DNA of 60,407 nucleotides from an uncultured Pelagibacteraceae bacterium (GTDB taxonomy: Bacteria > Pseudomonadota > Alphaproteobacteria > Pelagibacterales > Pelagibacteraceae): NCBI GenBank assembly GCA_902585365.1, contig CACIDF010000001.1:1-60407 (forward strand). Reading direction: 5' to 3'. Both the position numbers and the translations under genes were made by a program. The notes below the pieces were generated by a model. The model made no database searches. It worked only from the letters and a program-made list of their open reading frames with translations, and had not been told where the DNA came from. Every line of letters begins with the position of its first letter. The stretch's first letter is position 1. Of this stretch, positions 17,510-25,782 are shown piece after piece.

Positions 17510-17884
17510 TTATTCAAGCTCTCCTTCTTCACGCATTTTTTTTCTAATATTTGTTGCAGATATTTTTTGAATATCCTCAGGTAATACTATTTCCTCAATT
17601 TTATATCCAACTCCTCGTCCATAGCAAATATTTGTTATATTGGGCACCAACACAATTTTAAATCGTCCCTCAAACTTTGGGTTTAATCTTTCCTCAATTT
17701 TCTTTTTTACTGTTTCAAAATCAAAAGGGTTATCATCTACACCTTGCACATCTCTAATTTGAATACAAACTTGTCCTGTTTTTTTTATTATTTCTTCAAA
17801 CAAAGCATAATGACCATCGTGAAACGGTTGCCAACGTCCTAACATTTGCGCTGTTGGTTTTTTATTATCCCACTGATAACTCAT
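17510..17884 (-). CDS. Small nucleotidyltransferase (cytidylyl/adenylyltransferase-like)
   Basis: This 124-aa HIGH-superfamily nucleotidyltransferase carries GRWQPFHDGHYALFEE, with His22 and His25 of the H-x-G-H motif, and ISATNIRKKM near residue 108, equivalent to the ISSTxxR motif. It would transfer AMP or CMP to a phosphorylated substrate. Short proteins of this kind occur next to APS-kinase-like proteins in polysaccharide and phage loci; here one such kinase is encoded at 22437-22853, on the far side of the two surface proteins. Substrate unknown. Confidence 0.75.
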   Translation of the reverse strand: MSYQWDNKKPTAQMLGRWQPFHDGHYALFEEIIKKTGQVCIQIRDVQGVDDNPFDFETVKKKIEERLNPKFEGRFKIVLVPNITNICYGRGVGYKIEEIVLPEDIQKISATNIRKKMREEGELE

Positions 17885-17923
17885 ATATATCTTTATGTTT
17901 GAGTTTATTCTTATTAATCAAAA

Positions 17924-20104
17924 TTAAAAGACTTTATTTAATACAATATTAGCTTCTCTGTTATCTCCTAAATTTGTTAAATCATCATTTACATTGAAGC
18001 TTAGATTTAATCCATTAACATTTTTTTTAAATTCTAACTTTGATAATAAATTTTCTGAACCATTGATTGTAAATGCGTATTCGGCACCCTCATAAGGTAA
18101 ATATCCTATCGCAATATACAAATTATCATTATGACCAGAATTTAAAGCTTGATTTCTCTCATAAATTAAAAATATACTGTATCTATCAGGGAAAATTAAA
18201 TCTAAACCAATTTCAGCGTTAATATTATGAACTGATCCTACATCCAGTTTATCGCTATAGGAATTTAATGGATCATTAGCATAACCAAACTTAATAGCGG
18301 AAGACCGATCAATATCAGCTAAATACTCTAGTTTACCATGCCTTTTGAATTCATATTTTTCATTTGATAAATCTTCAACTACAGCAATTGATTTTCTTAA
18401 ATTTAATGTTCCAACATGTTGGTCCTTTACACTTATGGCTACTTCTTTTTTTCCAGTTTCTTTATATCTCTTTAAAAGAGTATGCCCTAAATCTAATTGT
18501 TCGGAAGATATAAAGGTTAATTTACCTTTTATAAACTCCTCTTTAAGCCTGTAAGTTCCATAAAGTTGATACCCTTTTCTCTCAGCTGTTAATTTATTTC
18601 CATCAACTACAGTAATAATATCAGAGCTCAATTTTCCTATCCCAAAGATTTTATCTACAAATTTTGTTTCATTTTCTAAGGGCGATGTATTGTAATAGGT
18701 TAAATTAAATGTATTAGAGTCTAAATGACTTCCAGAATTACCAACATCAACATCATCCCTTCCAAATCTGAAAGCTAATCCATTGATACCATAATCGTCA
18801 GTGAATTTATCAAAACCAAAAGTTAAAGAATTTGTACTAATTTCCTTTGTAGATGCAATGCTAGTATCTCCAACTCTTCCTAGTGTAATGTTGCCTTCGC
18901 TCCAGTAAAAATATTTTTTATTAGACTCGGTATTTTTTTTAGTCGTAGATATTTTTTTAAAGGATGAAATAGGTAATTTGTTTAAAGATGAAAGCATGGT
19001 ATTTGAAAAGTTTAATTTAATATTTTGATTAGATAAATTTTGTTTATCCTCGTTTCTTTTTATCCACTTCAATCTATTTAAAACTGAATTTGTTGATATA
19101 TTAATTGATCTTTTTGCAAGTTCCATTTGTGCCTCTGCTATTCCTACACGGTCGCTATCTGCAGTAATCGATTGACATTTTCCGGCAAAAAGATTGAACG
19201 GACAAGGCAAGTGATGCTCTTGCACTTCTTTATTAAAAGTATCTAAAAGATACATTATTAACCCATCAGGACTAAAGTCTATACCATTGGGGTTATCAGC
19301 TCCAGCTCTACCTGCACCACCATCAAAGGAAGCTGTGGAAATGTTAAAAGCTTCAGATAGAGTATATTGATTAACGTCATTACCTTTCGTGCCTACCAAA
19401 AACATTCTTGTTCCACTCTTATTAAACGCTATACCATTTGGTTCATTTTCTTCAGGTAGCAGGGTTTCCAAACCTTCAGTTGTTGTTTTAACAGATCTTA
19501 GAAGATTAGCTCCGCCAGACAAATCAAAACTTTTATTCAATGAAAATTGATAAATACTATCGGTTGATTCATTCTTCTGACCATCGGTTACATACATCAT
19601 TGTTCCATCATGACTAAAAGCTAAACCAAGAAATACGCTGGCAACTTGCGCTGAAACATCAATAAAATTTCCAGTATATTCTGCTTCTGATACATCGAAA
19701 TTTACAGAGAGAGAATATTCAAATACTTTTTTATGTGATCTTCCAGCAATAAACATTTTTGATCCGTCGTTGTTAAACCTAACTCCCATTGGGTTACCAT
19801 CTTCACTGGCAACTGAAAAGCTATCGACAAAAACAGCTGTCGATATGTCATATGCTATTGATAGGGTATATTCATCTACATCATCACCACCGTTTCCAAC
19901 AATAAACATTTTTTTTCCATCATTACTAAATGTAACATCTCTGGGTGTATTTTCTTCATCTGAAACATCAAATGTTCGCACTTCATAATTGGTATCATTA
20001 AGAAAGTCACCACTTTCTAAAATTGCATAAGCGTTTTGAATAAAAATATTAGATATGTAAAAATAAAAAAATAAAAATAAAAGTGTTTTTCTAAGGGTAC
20101 TCAT
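17924..20104 (-). CDS. Surface protein: beta-propeller passenger with autotransporter-like barrel (copy 1)
   Basis: A 726-aa exported protein. Residues 1-27 form a signal peptide ending NAYA. Residues 38-300 hold five propeller-like repeats, each with an F-x-x-DG-x-x-MF strand and a Y-x-LS-x-x-(Y/F)DIS strand (for example FSNDGKKMFIVG, FSHDGTMMYVTD). Cys301 and Cys310 may close the domain. A conserved helical linker (ELAKRSINISTNSVLNRLKW) leads into residues 398-726: YFYWSEGNITLGRVGDTS, FGFDKFTDDYGI, alternating amphipathic strands and a terminal Phe, as in an autotransporter or other outer-membrane barrel. I infer a type V-like surface protein. It is a tandem paralog of the next gene. Ligand unknown. 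Confidence 0.75.
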   Translation of the reverse strand: MSTLRKTLLFLFFYFYISNIFIQNAYAILESGDFLNDTNYEVRTFDVSDEENTPRDVTFSNDGKKMFIVGNGGDDVDEYTLSIAYDISTAVFVDSFSVASEDGNPMGVRFNNDGSKMFIAGRSHKKVFEYSLSVNFDVSEAEYTGNFIDVSAQVASVFLGLAFSHDGTMMYVTDGQKNESTDSIYQFSLNKSFDLSGGANLLRSVKTTTEGLETLLPEENEPNGIAFNKSGTRMFLVGTKGNDVNQYTLSEAFNISTASFDGGAGRAGADNPNGIDFSPDGLIMYLLDTFNKEVQEHHLPCPFNLFAGKCQSITADSDRVGIAEAQMELAKRSINISTNSVLNRLKWIKRNEDKQNLSNQNIKLNFSNTMLSSLNKLPISSFKKISTTKKNTESNKKYFYWSEGNITLGRVGDTSIASTKEISTNSLTFGFDKFTDDYGINGLAFRFGRDDVDVGNSGSHLDSNTFNLTYYNTSPLENETKFVDKIFGIGKLSSDIITVVDGNKLTAERKGYQLYGTYRLKEEFIKGKLTFISSEQLDLGHTLLKRYKETGKKEVAISVKDQHVGTLNLRKSIAVVEDLSNEKYEFKRHGKLEYLADIDRSSAIKFGYANDPLNSYSDKLDVGSVHNINAEIGLDLIFPDRYSIFLIYERNQALNSGHNDNLYIAIGYLPYEGAEYAFTINGSENLLSKLEFKKNVNGLNLSFNVNDDLTNLGDNREANIVLNKVF

Positions 20105-20142
20105 ATAATTTTAAAAAATTAATTTAACCCTTAAAATTTAAA

Positions 20143-22425
20143 TTAAAAGACTTTATTTAATGCGATATTAGCCTCTCTATTATCTCCTAAATTAGTTAAA
20201 TCATCATTAAAATTAAAGCTTAAATTTAAACCGTTTATATTTTTTTTAAATTCTAACTTTGATAATAGATTTTCTGATCCATTAATTGTAAAAGCATACT
20301 CAGCTCCTTCATATGGTAAATATCCTATTGCAATGTATAAGTTATCATTTTGAGCAGAATGAGCAGATTTAATAGTCTGATTTCTCTCATAAATTATAAA
20401 AATGCTATATCGATTTGGAAAAACTATATCTAACCCAATTTCAGCATTGATATTGTGCAAAGATCCTGTGTGTAGCTTTTCAGCATATTTAGTCTCTTTA
20501 TCAAAGATATAATTATATTTAAAATCGGAAGAGCGATCTAGATCAGCTAAATATTCAATTTTTCCATGTCTTTTAAATTCGTATTTATCATTTGATAAAT
20601 CTTGGGTTACTGCAAGTGTTGCTCTTAAATTTTTTGTTTTAACGTGTTGTTTGTCAACAATAACACCATTATTATTAACCGTCTCCTCATACCTATCTAA
20701 TAATGTGTGACCAATATCAAATTGTCCTGATGGAATAAATATTAAATTATTTCTTTTATACTCATCTTTAATTTTTACTGTTCCATATATTTGATTTCCA
20801 TTCCTATCAGCTGGAAAATGCTGTCCATCTATTACAGTTAAAATATCAGATCTTATTTTCCCAATACCAAAAATTCTATCAATTAATTTATCATCATTTT
20901 TCATAGGGGCAGAACTATAATAAGTGATGTTAAAAGTTTCAGTGTCTAACTCACTACCAGCTATTCCAAGAGTTGTTTCATCGTTTCCAAATCTTAATGC
21001 ATATCCTTGTATACCTTTTTTCTCTGTAAATTTATCAAATCCAAAAGTTAAAGAATTTGCTTCTACAACTTTTGTTGATGAGATACTTGTGTCGCCTACT
21101 CTTCCAATTGAAACACTGCCCTCACTCCAGTAAAAGTATTTTTGACCAGATTTGTCCTTACTTTTCTTTGAAACAATTTGTTTAAAGGATGAAATTGGTA
21201 ATTGGCTTATTGATGAAATTAAATTATTTGAAAAATTTAATTTAATATTTTGGTTAGATAAATTTTGTTTATCTTGATTTCGTCTAATCCACTTTAATCT
21301 ATTTAATGCTGAATTAGTTGATAAATTGATAGTTCTTTTTGCTAATTCTGCTTGAGCTTCAGCAATTGACGTTCTTTCTTTAGACTTATAGGTTTGGCAA
21401 GATGCTGAAGTAATAATATTAAATGGACACGATAAATCAAATTCATATATTGTTTCAATTCCTTCACTATGTCTATCATTAGACACAAACATTTTTAAAC
21501 CAAGTGCACTAAATGCAAGTGCTCTAGCTTGGTTGATAGTTTTGCCTGAAATCGCTGCGTTAAAGTCAAATGCTCCATCTAAAGTAAAGTTTGTGGTATC
21601 ATATGCTATAGATAACGAGTATTGTTCAACTACTGCTGAGCCGCTGTGATAGACAACGAATATTCTTTTACCATCCGCACTTAAATGAATAGCATCAGGG
21701 TTTTCTGAGCTACCAGAATTTGGTAGAAGAATTCCAGCATCATCTTCATGAGTAAGAGTAGTTATATCAAAAGGTGTTGAAAGAGTATACTCTCTGATAC
21801 CATCTTTGCCATTTGCAGCTCCACCACCCGTTCCATTAAAACTTATAAATACTTTTGTTCCATCTGGACTAATTGCTACACCTTGCATATGGTGGTATTT
21901 ATGATTATCTCCAACAGCTCCTGATCTCCAGTCATTTAGAGCTCCTGAAGTTTCAGCATCTGCTTGTTGAGCAAGTGTACAAGTTGAAACATCAAAGGGT
22001 TTTGTTAAGTCATATCTGTATAATTTATCGTTATCTGCATTGTTTGTACCTCTATTTAGAGTAAATATATGCATACCATTGCTGCTGAAAGTTATATCAC
22101 CGATGTTACTTGGTTTTTGATGTACACCTGAATCATAACCATTAGCTAAATTACATCTCTCACTATCACCTGCATATGTGTGAGTGGAAATATCAAATGG
22201 TGTTGAAAGATCATACTCATTTATAAAATCAATGTCATCGTTATCAGTACTAAATAAATAACTTGTGAACATTTTTGTTCCATCACTATTAAAAGCTATA
22301 CCGTTTAAAAAAGATGATCCACCGTCTTCAAACGTTTGGTTGTCGACATGAGTAACTTGAGCTAGTGATATTGAACTATGAATTAGAAAAAAAAATATTA
22401 CTATTATTTTTTTCAAGAAATTCAT
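20143..22425 (-). CDS. Surface protein: beta-propeller passenger with autotransporter-like barrel (copy 2)
   Basis: A 760-aa paralog of the gene just downstream (38 nt away). Signal peptide residues 1-22; five propeller-type repeats at about 28-332 (FNSDGTKMFTSY, FSSNGMHIFTLN, ISPDGTKVFISF, LSADGKRIFVVY, FSALGLKMFVSN); Cys333 and Cys343; the same helical linker; barrel-like domain from about 430 to the C-terminal Phe. The last 60 residues are almost identical to copy 1 (for example YLPYEGAEYAFTINGSEN), while the propellers differ strongly, so the anchor is conserved and the exposed part diverges. This points to a duplicated, diversifying surface protein. It follows the APS-kinase-like gene on the same strand. 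Confidence 0.75.
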   Translation of the reverse strand: MNFLKKIIVIFFFLIHSSISLAQVTHVDNQTFEDGGSSFLNGIAFNSDGTKMFTSYLFSTDNDDIDFINEYDLSTPFDISTHTYAGDSERCNLANGYDSGVHQKPSNIGDITFSSNGMHIFTLNRGTNNADNDKLYRYDLTKPFDVSTCTLAQQADAETSGALNDWRSGAVGDNHKYHHMQGVAISPDGTKVFISFNGTGGGAANGKDGIREYTLSTPFDITTLTHEDDAGILLPNSGSSENPDAIHLSADGKRIFVVYHSGSAVVEQYSLSIAYDTTNFTLDGAFDFNAAISGKTINQARALAFSALGLKMFVSNDRHSEGIETIYEFDLSCPFNIITSASCQTYKSKERTSIAEAQAELAKRTINLSTNSALNRLKWIRRNQDKQNLSNQNIKLNFSNNLISSISQLPISSFKQIVSKKSKDKSGQKYFYWSEGSVSIGRVGDTSISSTKVVEANSLTFGFDKFTEKKGIQGYALRFGNDETTLGIAGSELDTETFNITYYSSAPMKNDDKLIDRIFGIGKIRSDILTVIDGQHFPADRNGNQIYGTVKIKDEYKRNNLIFIPSGQFDIGHTLLDRYEETVNNNGVIVDKQHVKTKNLRATLAVTQDLSNDKYEFKRHGKIEYLADLDRSSDFKYNYIFDKETKYAEKLHTGSLHNINAEIGLDIVFPNRYSIFIIYERNQTIKSAHSAQNDNLYIAIGYLPYEGAEYAFTINGSENLLSKLEFKKNINGLNLSFNFNDDLTNLGDNREANIALNKVF

Positions 22426-22436
22426 AAAACTTTGAG

Positions 22437-22853
22437 TTATTTTTTTAAGTCCTCAAGTATTTTTGGTGCCCAATTTTTAGCATCCTGAGAGGTTACATGA
22501 AAGTCATAATTTTCAGGTTTTACGAACATCTGATTAGTGTCTTCAAATCTACCTTTTTGAATAGTATCAACCCAAACTGTATAATCTGCTGGAAACAAAC
22601 TTCTTGCCTTTGGTGTTGGACAAATAAAGTCTGCGATAACATAATTACCTTCTTCTTTTAATTTTAAAGCAAAGTCTGCCATTCTTTTTGCTTGTCTGGT
22701 TCTTCCCTCTGGTGAAAAGTCCCAGTCATTTGCGGCCTTCCTAACTTCATCAGCATTAAGTCTTTTGGCCTTTAACATGGGGGCTAATTCATCAGCCAAA
22801 GTTGTTTTGCCAGCCCCAGGAAGTCCCATTATTAGTATTATTTTCATAAGCAA
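22437..22853 (-). CDS. APS-kinase-like P-loop protein
   Basis: A 138-aa P-loop kinase: Walker A GLPGAGKTT at residues 10-18, LADELAPMLKAKRLNADEVR, DWDFSPEGRTRQAKRM and NYVIADFICPTPKARSLF, which resemble a shortened adenylylsulfate kinase (CysC). An in-frame Met at residue 3 is an alternative start. True APS kinase is about 200 aa with a longer C-terminus, so a different phosphate acceptor such as a small sugar or nucleotide intermediate is possible. It lies 11 nt upstream of surface protein copy 2. Confidence 0.75.
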   Translation of the reverse strand: MLMKIILIMGLPGAGKTTLADELAPMLKAKRLNADEVRKAANDWDFSPEGRTRQAKRMADFALKLKEEGNYVIADFICPTPKARSLFPADYTVWVDTIQKGRFEDTNQMFVKPENYDFHVTSQDAKNWAPKILEDLKK

Positions 22854-22904
22854 ATTTTAGACTTATATAATAGATAAATTTCAACATTTGTAGATATAAA
22901 TAGA

Positions 22905-22949
22905 GACCTCTAAGTCTGACTTTATGAGGTCAATATTTATATAGACAGA
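22905..22949 (+). promoter_or_regulatory. Candidate structured 5' leader of the MetF-like/DmdA-like operon
   Basis: Arms GACCTC (22905-22910) and GAGGTC (22926-22931) form a stem enclosing AAG/CTT and a UCUGA loop. The loop bases UCUG (22915-22918) can pair with CAGA at 22946-22949, an H-type pseudoknot geometry. The start codon is 28 nt further on. A -10-like TATAAT lies at 22866-22871, giving a leader of about 100 nt, unusually long here. It might be a riboswitch or other cis-element; I cannot assign it to a known class. Confidence 0.35.
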
Positions 22950-22976
22950 TAATTCAAAATAAATAATGATCCCCGA

Positions 22977-23705
22977 ATGAATTTTTCTATAGAAATTGGA
23001 CCAAAAACAAATCTAGATACCTTGCCAGCTTTAAAAGACGTCTACATTACAATGCTACCTGGTGGCGATTTTAAAGAGACAGCTCAACAAGCAATAAATT
23101 TAGTCAAAAAAGGTTTTAACCCAGTTCCCCATTTTCCAGCTAGGTCAATGGCGAATGAAGCACAACTAAAAGAATATGTAACAATGTGTAAAGACGGCGG
23201 GGTAAAGCAAGTGCTTGTAATTGGTGGTGGCAGAGAGCCCATGGGAAAATTCGATAGTTCTTTCCAGCTTTTAGAGACTGGTTATTTTGAGAAAATGAAG
23301 ATAGGAATTGCTGGACATCCAGAGGGGAGTCCTGATATATCCGACGAAGTGTTAGAAAAAGCGATGATTGATAAAAAGCCTTACGCTGATTACATTGTAA
23401 CCCAATGGTTAATGCAGTCAGAACCAATTATTGATTTTATTTCTAAACAGTCTGTCCCAGTTCATGTTGGAATTACTGGACCTATGAAAATATCAAGCTT
23501 AATTAAGTTTGCAAATATTGTAGGAGCAAAAAATTCTATAAATTTTATTAAATCCAATTTTAGTAGGGCAATTGATTTATTAAAACCAAAAGACCCAAAT
23601 GATCTTGTAGATAAGATAAAAGAGCATACAAAACATTTTCACATCTACACATTTGGTGGGCTTAAGGAAACCAACAACTGGCTAAAGGAAAATAACTATG
23701 CCTAA
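22977..23705 (+). CDS. Methylenetetrahydrofolate reductase-like protein (short MetF)
   Basis: A 242-aa TIM-barrel protein resembling MetF. FSIEIGPKTN at the N-terminus places Glu6 where MetF has its catalytic Glu, PVPHFPARSM matches the second strand, and KIGIAGHPEGSPD (residues 108-120) matches the MetF GYPEGHP signature. It is shorter than E. coli MetF (about 296 aa), and the loop that carries an Asp in E. coli (RGD) reads IGGGREPMG here, so the flavin environment differs. Its 3' end overlaps the DmdA-like gene by 8 nt. The likely role is to interconvert methyl- and methylene-tetrahydrofolate, probably oxidising methyl-THF made by the neighbour; the direction is inferred. Confidence 0.78.
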   Translation: MNFSIEIGPKTNLDTLPALKDVYITMLPGGDFKETAQQAINLVKKGFNPVPHFPARSMANEAQLKEYVTMCKDGGVKQVLVIGGGREPMGKFDSSFQLLETGYFEKMKIGIAGHPEGSPDISDEVLEKAMIDKKPYADYIVTQWLMQSEPIIDFISKQSVPVHVGITGPMKISSLIKFANIVGAKNSINFIKSNFSRAIDLLKPKDPNDLVDKIKEHTKHFHIYTFGGLKETNNWLKENNYA

Positions 23706-25110
23706 AAAAAGAAAAAAAACAAAAAAAAAGTCCAACGGAAAATTATCACCAAGCAGAATTATTGAAAAAGTTGATTATTCAAAAGTATCACATACTACAA
23801 AAGTAGATCAGTCAGACAGACACGTTCCATATAACTTAAGACAAAGCGGTCCAACAAAAGTAGAATTGTTAATGTCAACAAGAGTTAGAAAATCTCCATA
23901 CTGGCACTTATCAATGAAAGCGGGATGTTGGAGGGCCACAGTTTATAACAGAATTTATCACCCACGTGGATATGTAAAACCTGAAAAAGGTGGAGCGATG
24001 GTTGAATATAAAGCAATTAAAAATCACGTTACAATGTGGAATGTTGCTGTTGAGAGACAAATTAGAGTTAAAGGTCCTGATGCAGAAAAATTTACTGACT
24101 ATGTAATTACAAGAGATGCAACTAGAATTTCACCGATGAGAGCTAGATATGTAATTCTTTGTAATTATAAAGGTGGAGTTCTTAATGATCCAATTTTATT
24201 AAGAATTGCTCAAGATGAATTTTGGTTTAGTTTATCAGACAGTGATATAGGCTTATATCTACAAGGAGTAAATGCAGATAAAAGATTTAATGTTGAAATA
24301 GATGAAATAGATGCATGTCCTGTGCAAATTCAAGGTCCAAAATCAAAAGCTTTGATGAACGACTTAATTGGTAAGCAAGTTGATTTAGATAATATGCCTT
24401 ATTATGGATTAGCTGAAGCGAAAGTTGGTGGAAGAAGTTGTGTAATTTCTCAATCTGGTTTTTCTGGTGAAGCTGGTTATGAAATATATTTAAGAGACGC
24501 AACTTTATATGCTGAAGATATGTGGAATGCAGTTTTAAAAGCAGGTAAAAAACATAAATTAATGGTTATCGCTCCTGCGCATCACAGAAGAATTCAAGCT
24601 GGAATTTTATCTTGGGGTCAGGATATGGACAATGAACATAATCCATTTCAATGTAATTTAGGCTATCAAGTTTCATTATCAGGAAAAGGTGAATGGGCTA
24701 AAAAAGGAGATTACATTGGTAAAGAGGCACTAGAAAATATGAAAAAAGAATTATTAAATGGACAAAAACCTTATAAACTTCAACTAGTTGGTATGGAATT
24801 AGGTGGAAAACCAATTGAAGAGTATGCCCCAGATTTTTGGCTAATATCGAAAGATGGAAAAAATCCAATCGGTTTTGTTACATCGCCTTGGTATCATCCA
24901 GAAAAAGGTACAAATATTGCAATGGGTTATGTTCCATTTGATGGAACGATTAACAAAAATGGATTTCCTAAAGGTAATGTGGGTGATAAATTTAAAGTTC
25001 ACTTGCCTAAAAAATATTGTGAAAAAGGAAGTAACCCTGTTGATGCAGTTGTTGTGGATATTCCTTTTACAGAGTCTTATAATCCAAACACTAGGGAAGT
25101 TGCGAAGTAG
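23698..25110 (+). CDS. GcvT/DmdA-family tetrahydrofolate-dependent methyltransferase or demethylase
   Basis: A 470-aa GcvT-fold protein with close resemblance to DMSP demethylase DmdA: MWNVAVERQIRVKGPDAEKF, LNDPILLRIAQDEFWFSLSD, IQGPKSKAL, SGFSGEAGYEIYL and GILSWGQDMDNEHNPFQCNL. It is about 100 residues longer than DmdA, with a Lys-rich N-terminal tail (first 16 residues) and a longer C-terminus. DmdA, as I recall it, has Trp where this has Phe in SGFSGEAGYE, so the substrate pocket may differ. Coupling to a MetF-like gene suggests it removes a methyl group onto THF. DMSP, another sulfonium, a methylamine or a methoxy compound are all possible. Confidence 0.8.
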   Translation: MPKKRKKTKKKSNGKLSPSRIIEKVDYSKVSHTTKVDQSDRHVPYNLRQSGPTKVELLMSTRVRKSPYWHLSMKAGCWRATVYNRIYHPRGYVKPEKGGAMVEYKAIKNHVTMWNVAVERQIRVKGPDAEKFTDYVITRDATRISPMRARYVILCNYKGGVLNDPILLRIAQDEFWFSLSDSDIGLYLQGVNADKRFNVEIDEIDACPVQIQGPKSKALMNDLIGKQVDLDNMPYYGLAEAKVGGRSCVISQSGFSGEAGYEIYLRDATLYAEDMWNAVLKAGKKHKLMVIAPAHHRRIQAGILSWGQDMDNEHNPFQCNLGYQVSLSGKGEWAKKGDYIGKEALENMKKELLNGQKPYKLQLVGMELGGKPIEEYAPDFWLISKDGKNPIGFVTSPWYHPEKGTNIAMGYVPFDGTINKNGFPKGNVGDKFKVHLPKKYCEKGSNPVDAVVVDIPFTESYNPNTREVAK

Positions 25111-25135
25111 ATTTTTATAATTTATCTGTTTTTAT

Positions 25136-25237
25136 ATGACAAAAATTGTCATAATAATCGCAAGTATCATTATTGCTATTATTTTGTTAATATTTCCTTT
25201 AATAGTTTCATTTATTGAAAAAAAAAATAAAAAGTAA
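25136..25237 (+). CDS. Small single-pass membrane protein (33 aa)
   Basis: ATG 25136 to TAA 25235-25237 encodes 33 residues: a short MTK start, one hydrophobic helix (VIIIASIIIAIILLIFPLIV) and a basic EKKNKK tail, an inside-positive membrane anchor. Its stop overlaps the ATG of the Yip1-like gene by one base (TAATG), the same coupling seen in many true gene pairs here. That makes it likely translated and perhaps a partner of the membrane protein. Confidence 0.5.
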   Translation: MTKIVIIIASIIIAIILLIFPLIVSFIEKKNKK

Positions 25238-25782
25238 TGTTTGCACAATTTTTAAGTATCGTATTTAGATCAATCAAACTTGACAAAAATCTTTATAGAG
25301 AAAGTAAGAGTTTTGGTGAGGCAGCAATATATTTTTCAGCTCTTGTTATGGTTTTAGATGGTGTAGCTGGAGCTATTGCAGCAAATACATTTTACAAAAC
25401 ATCGATCGGTTTATCGGCGATTACTGCTATTTTTACCTGGTTCGTTTGGGCAATATTTATATTTGTAATTGGAGTAAAACTATTTCCAGACAAAGATACT
25501 AAGGTTCCATTTAAAAAAATACTAATAGCTGTAGGTTTTGCTCATGCCCCTGGCCTATTAAGATTTTTTGCTATTACGCCAACTATGGTAATGCCAATTA
25601 TATTTCTCACTCAACTATGGATTTTTGCATCTCTTATAATTTCAACAAGGGAAGTATTACAATTAAAATCTAATTTTAAATCTTTTGGAATTATATTTTT
25701 ATCATTTTTAATACTAGCTATATTATCAGTGTCTTTTGTTATGAGTAGAATGGATACCTTGCCAATAAGCAATGTTACTTAA
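25237..25782 (+). CDS. Yip1-domain membrane protein
   Basis: A 181-aa protein with about five transmembrane segments: FGEAAIYFSALVMVLDGVAG, ITAIFTWFVWAIFIFVIGVK, KILIAVGFAHAPGLLRFF, MVMPIIFLTQLWIFASLI, and FGIIFLSFLILAILSVSFVM at the end. The GFAHAPGLLRF segment and topology match the Yip1/DUF1282-like family. Function in bacteria is unknown. It is coupled to the preceding 33-aa protein and converges on the CxxC protein, sharing TTAA at the stops. Confidence 0.75.
   Translation: MFAQFLSIVFRSIKLDKNLYRESKSFGEAAIYFSALVMVLDGVAGAIAANTFYKTSIGLSAITAIFTWFVWAIFIFVIGVKLFPDKDTKVPFKKILIAVGFAHAPGLLRFFAITPTMVMPIIFLTQLWIFASLIISTREVLQLKSNFKSFGIIFLSFLILAILSVSFVMSRMDTLPISNVT

Noticed and set aside
17924..22425. 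Genomic island or prophage
   Set aside because: No integrase, tRNA target, direct repeats or phage structural genes flank the surface proteins; base composition looks like the neighbours.
20105..22425. Copy 2 as a degenerate pseudogene of copy 1
   Set aside because: Both copies are uninterrupted with signal peptide and terminal Phe, so both appear functional.
24854..25120. Overlapping plus-strand ORF in a second frame of the DmdA-like gene
   Set aside because: Out-of-frame translation of conserved GcvT sequence; no start context.
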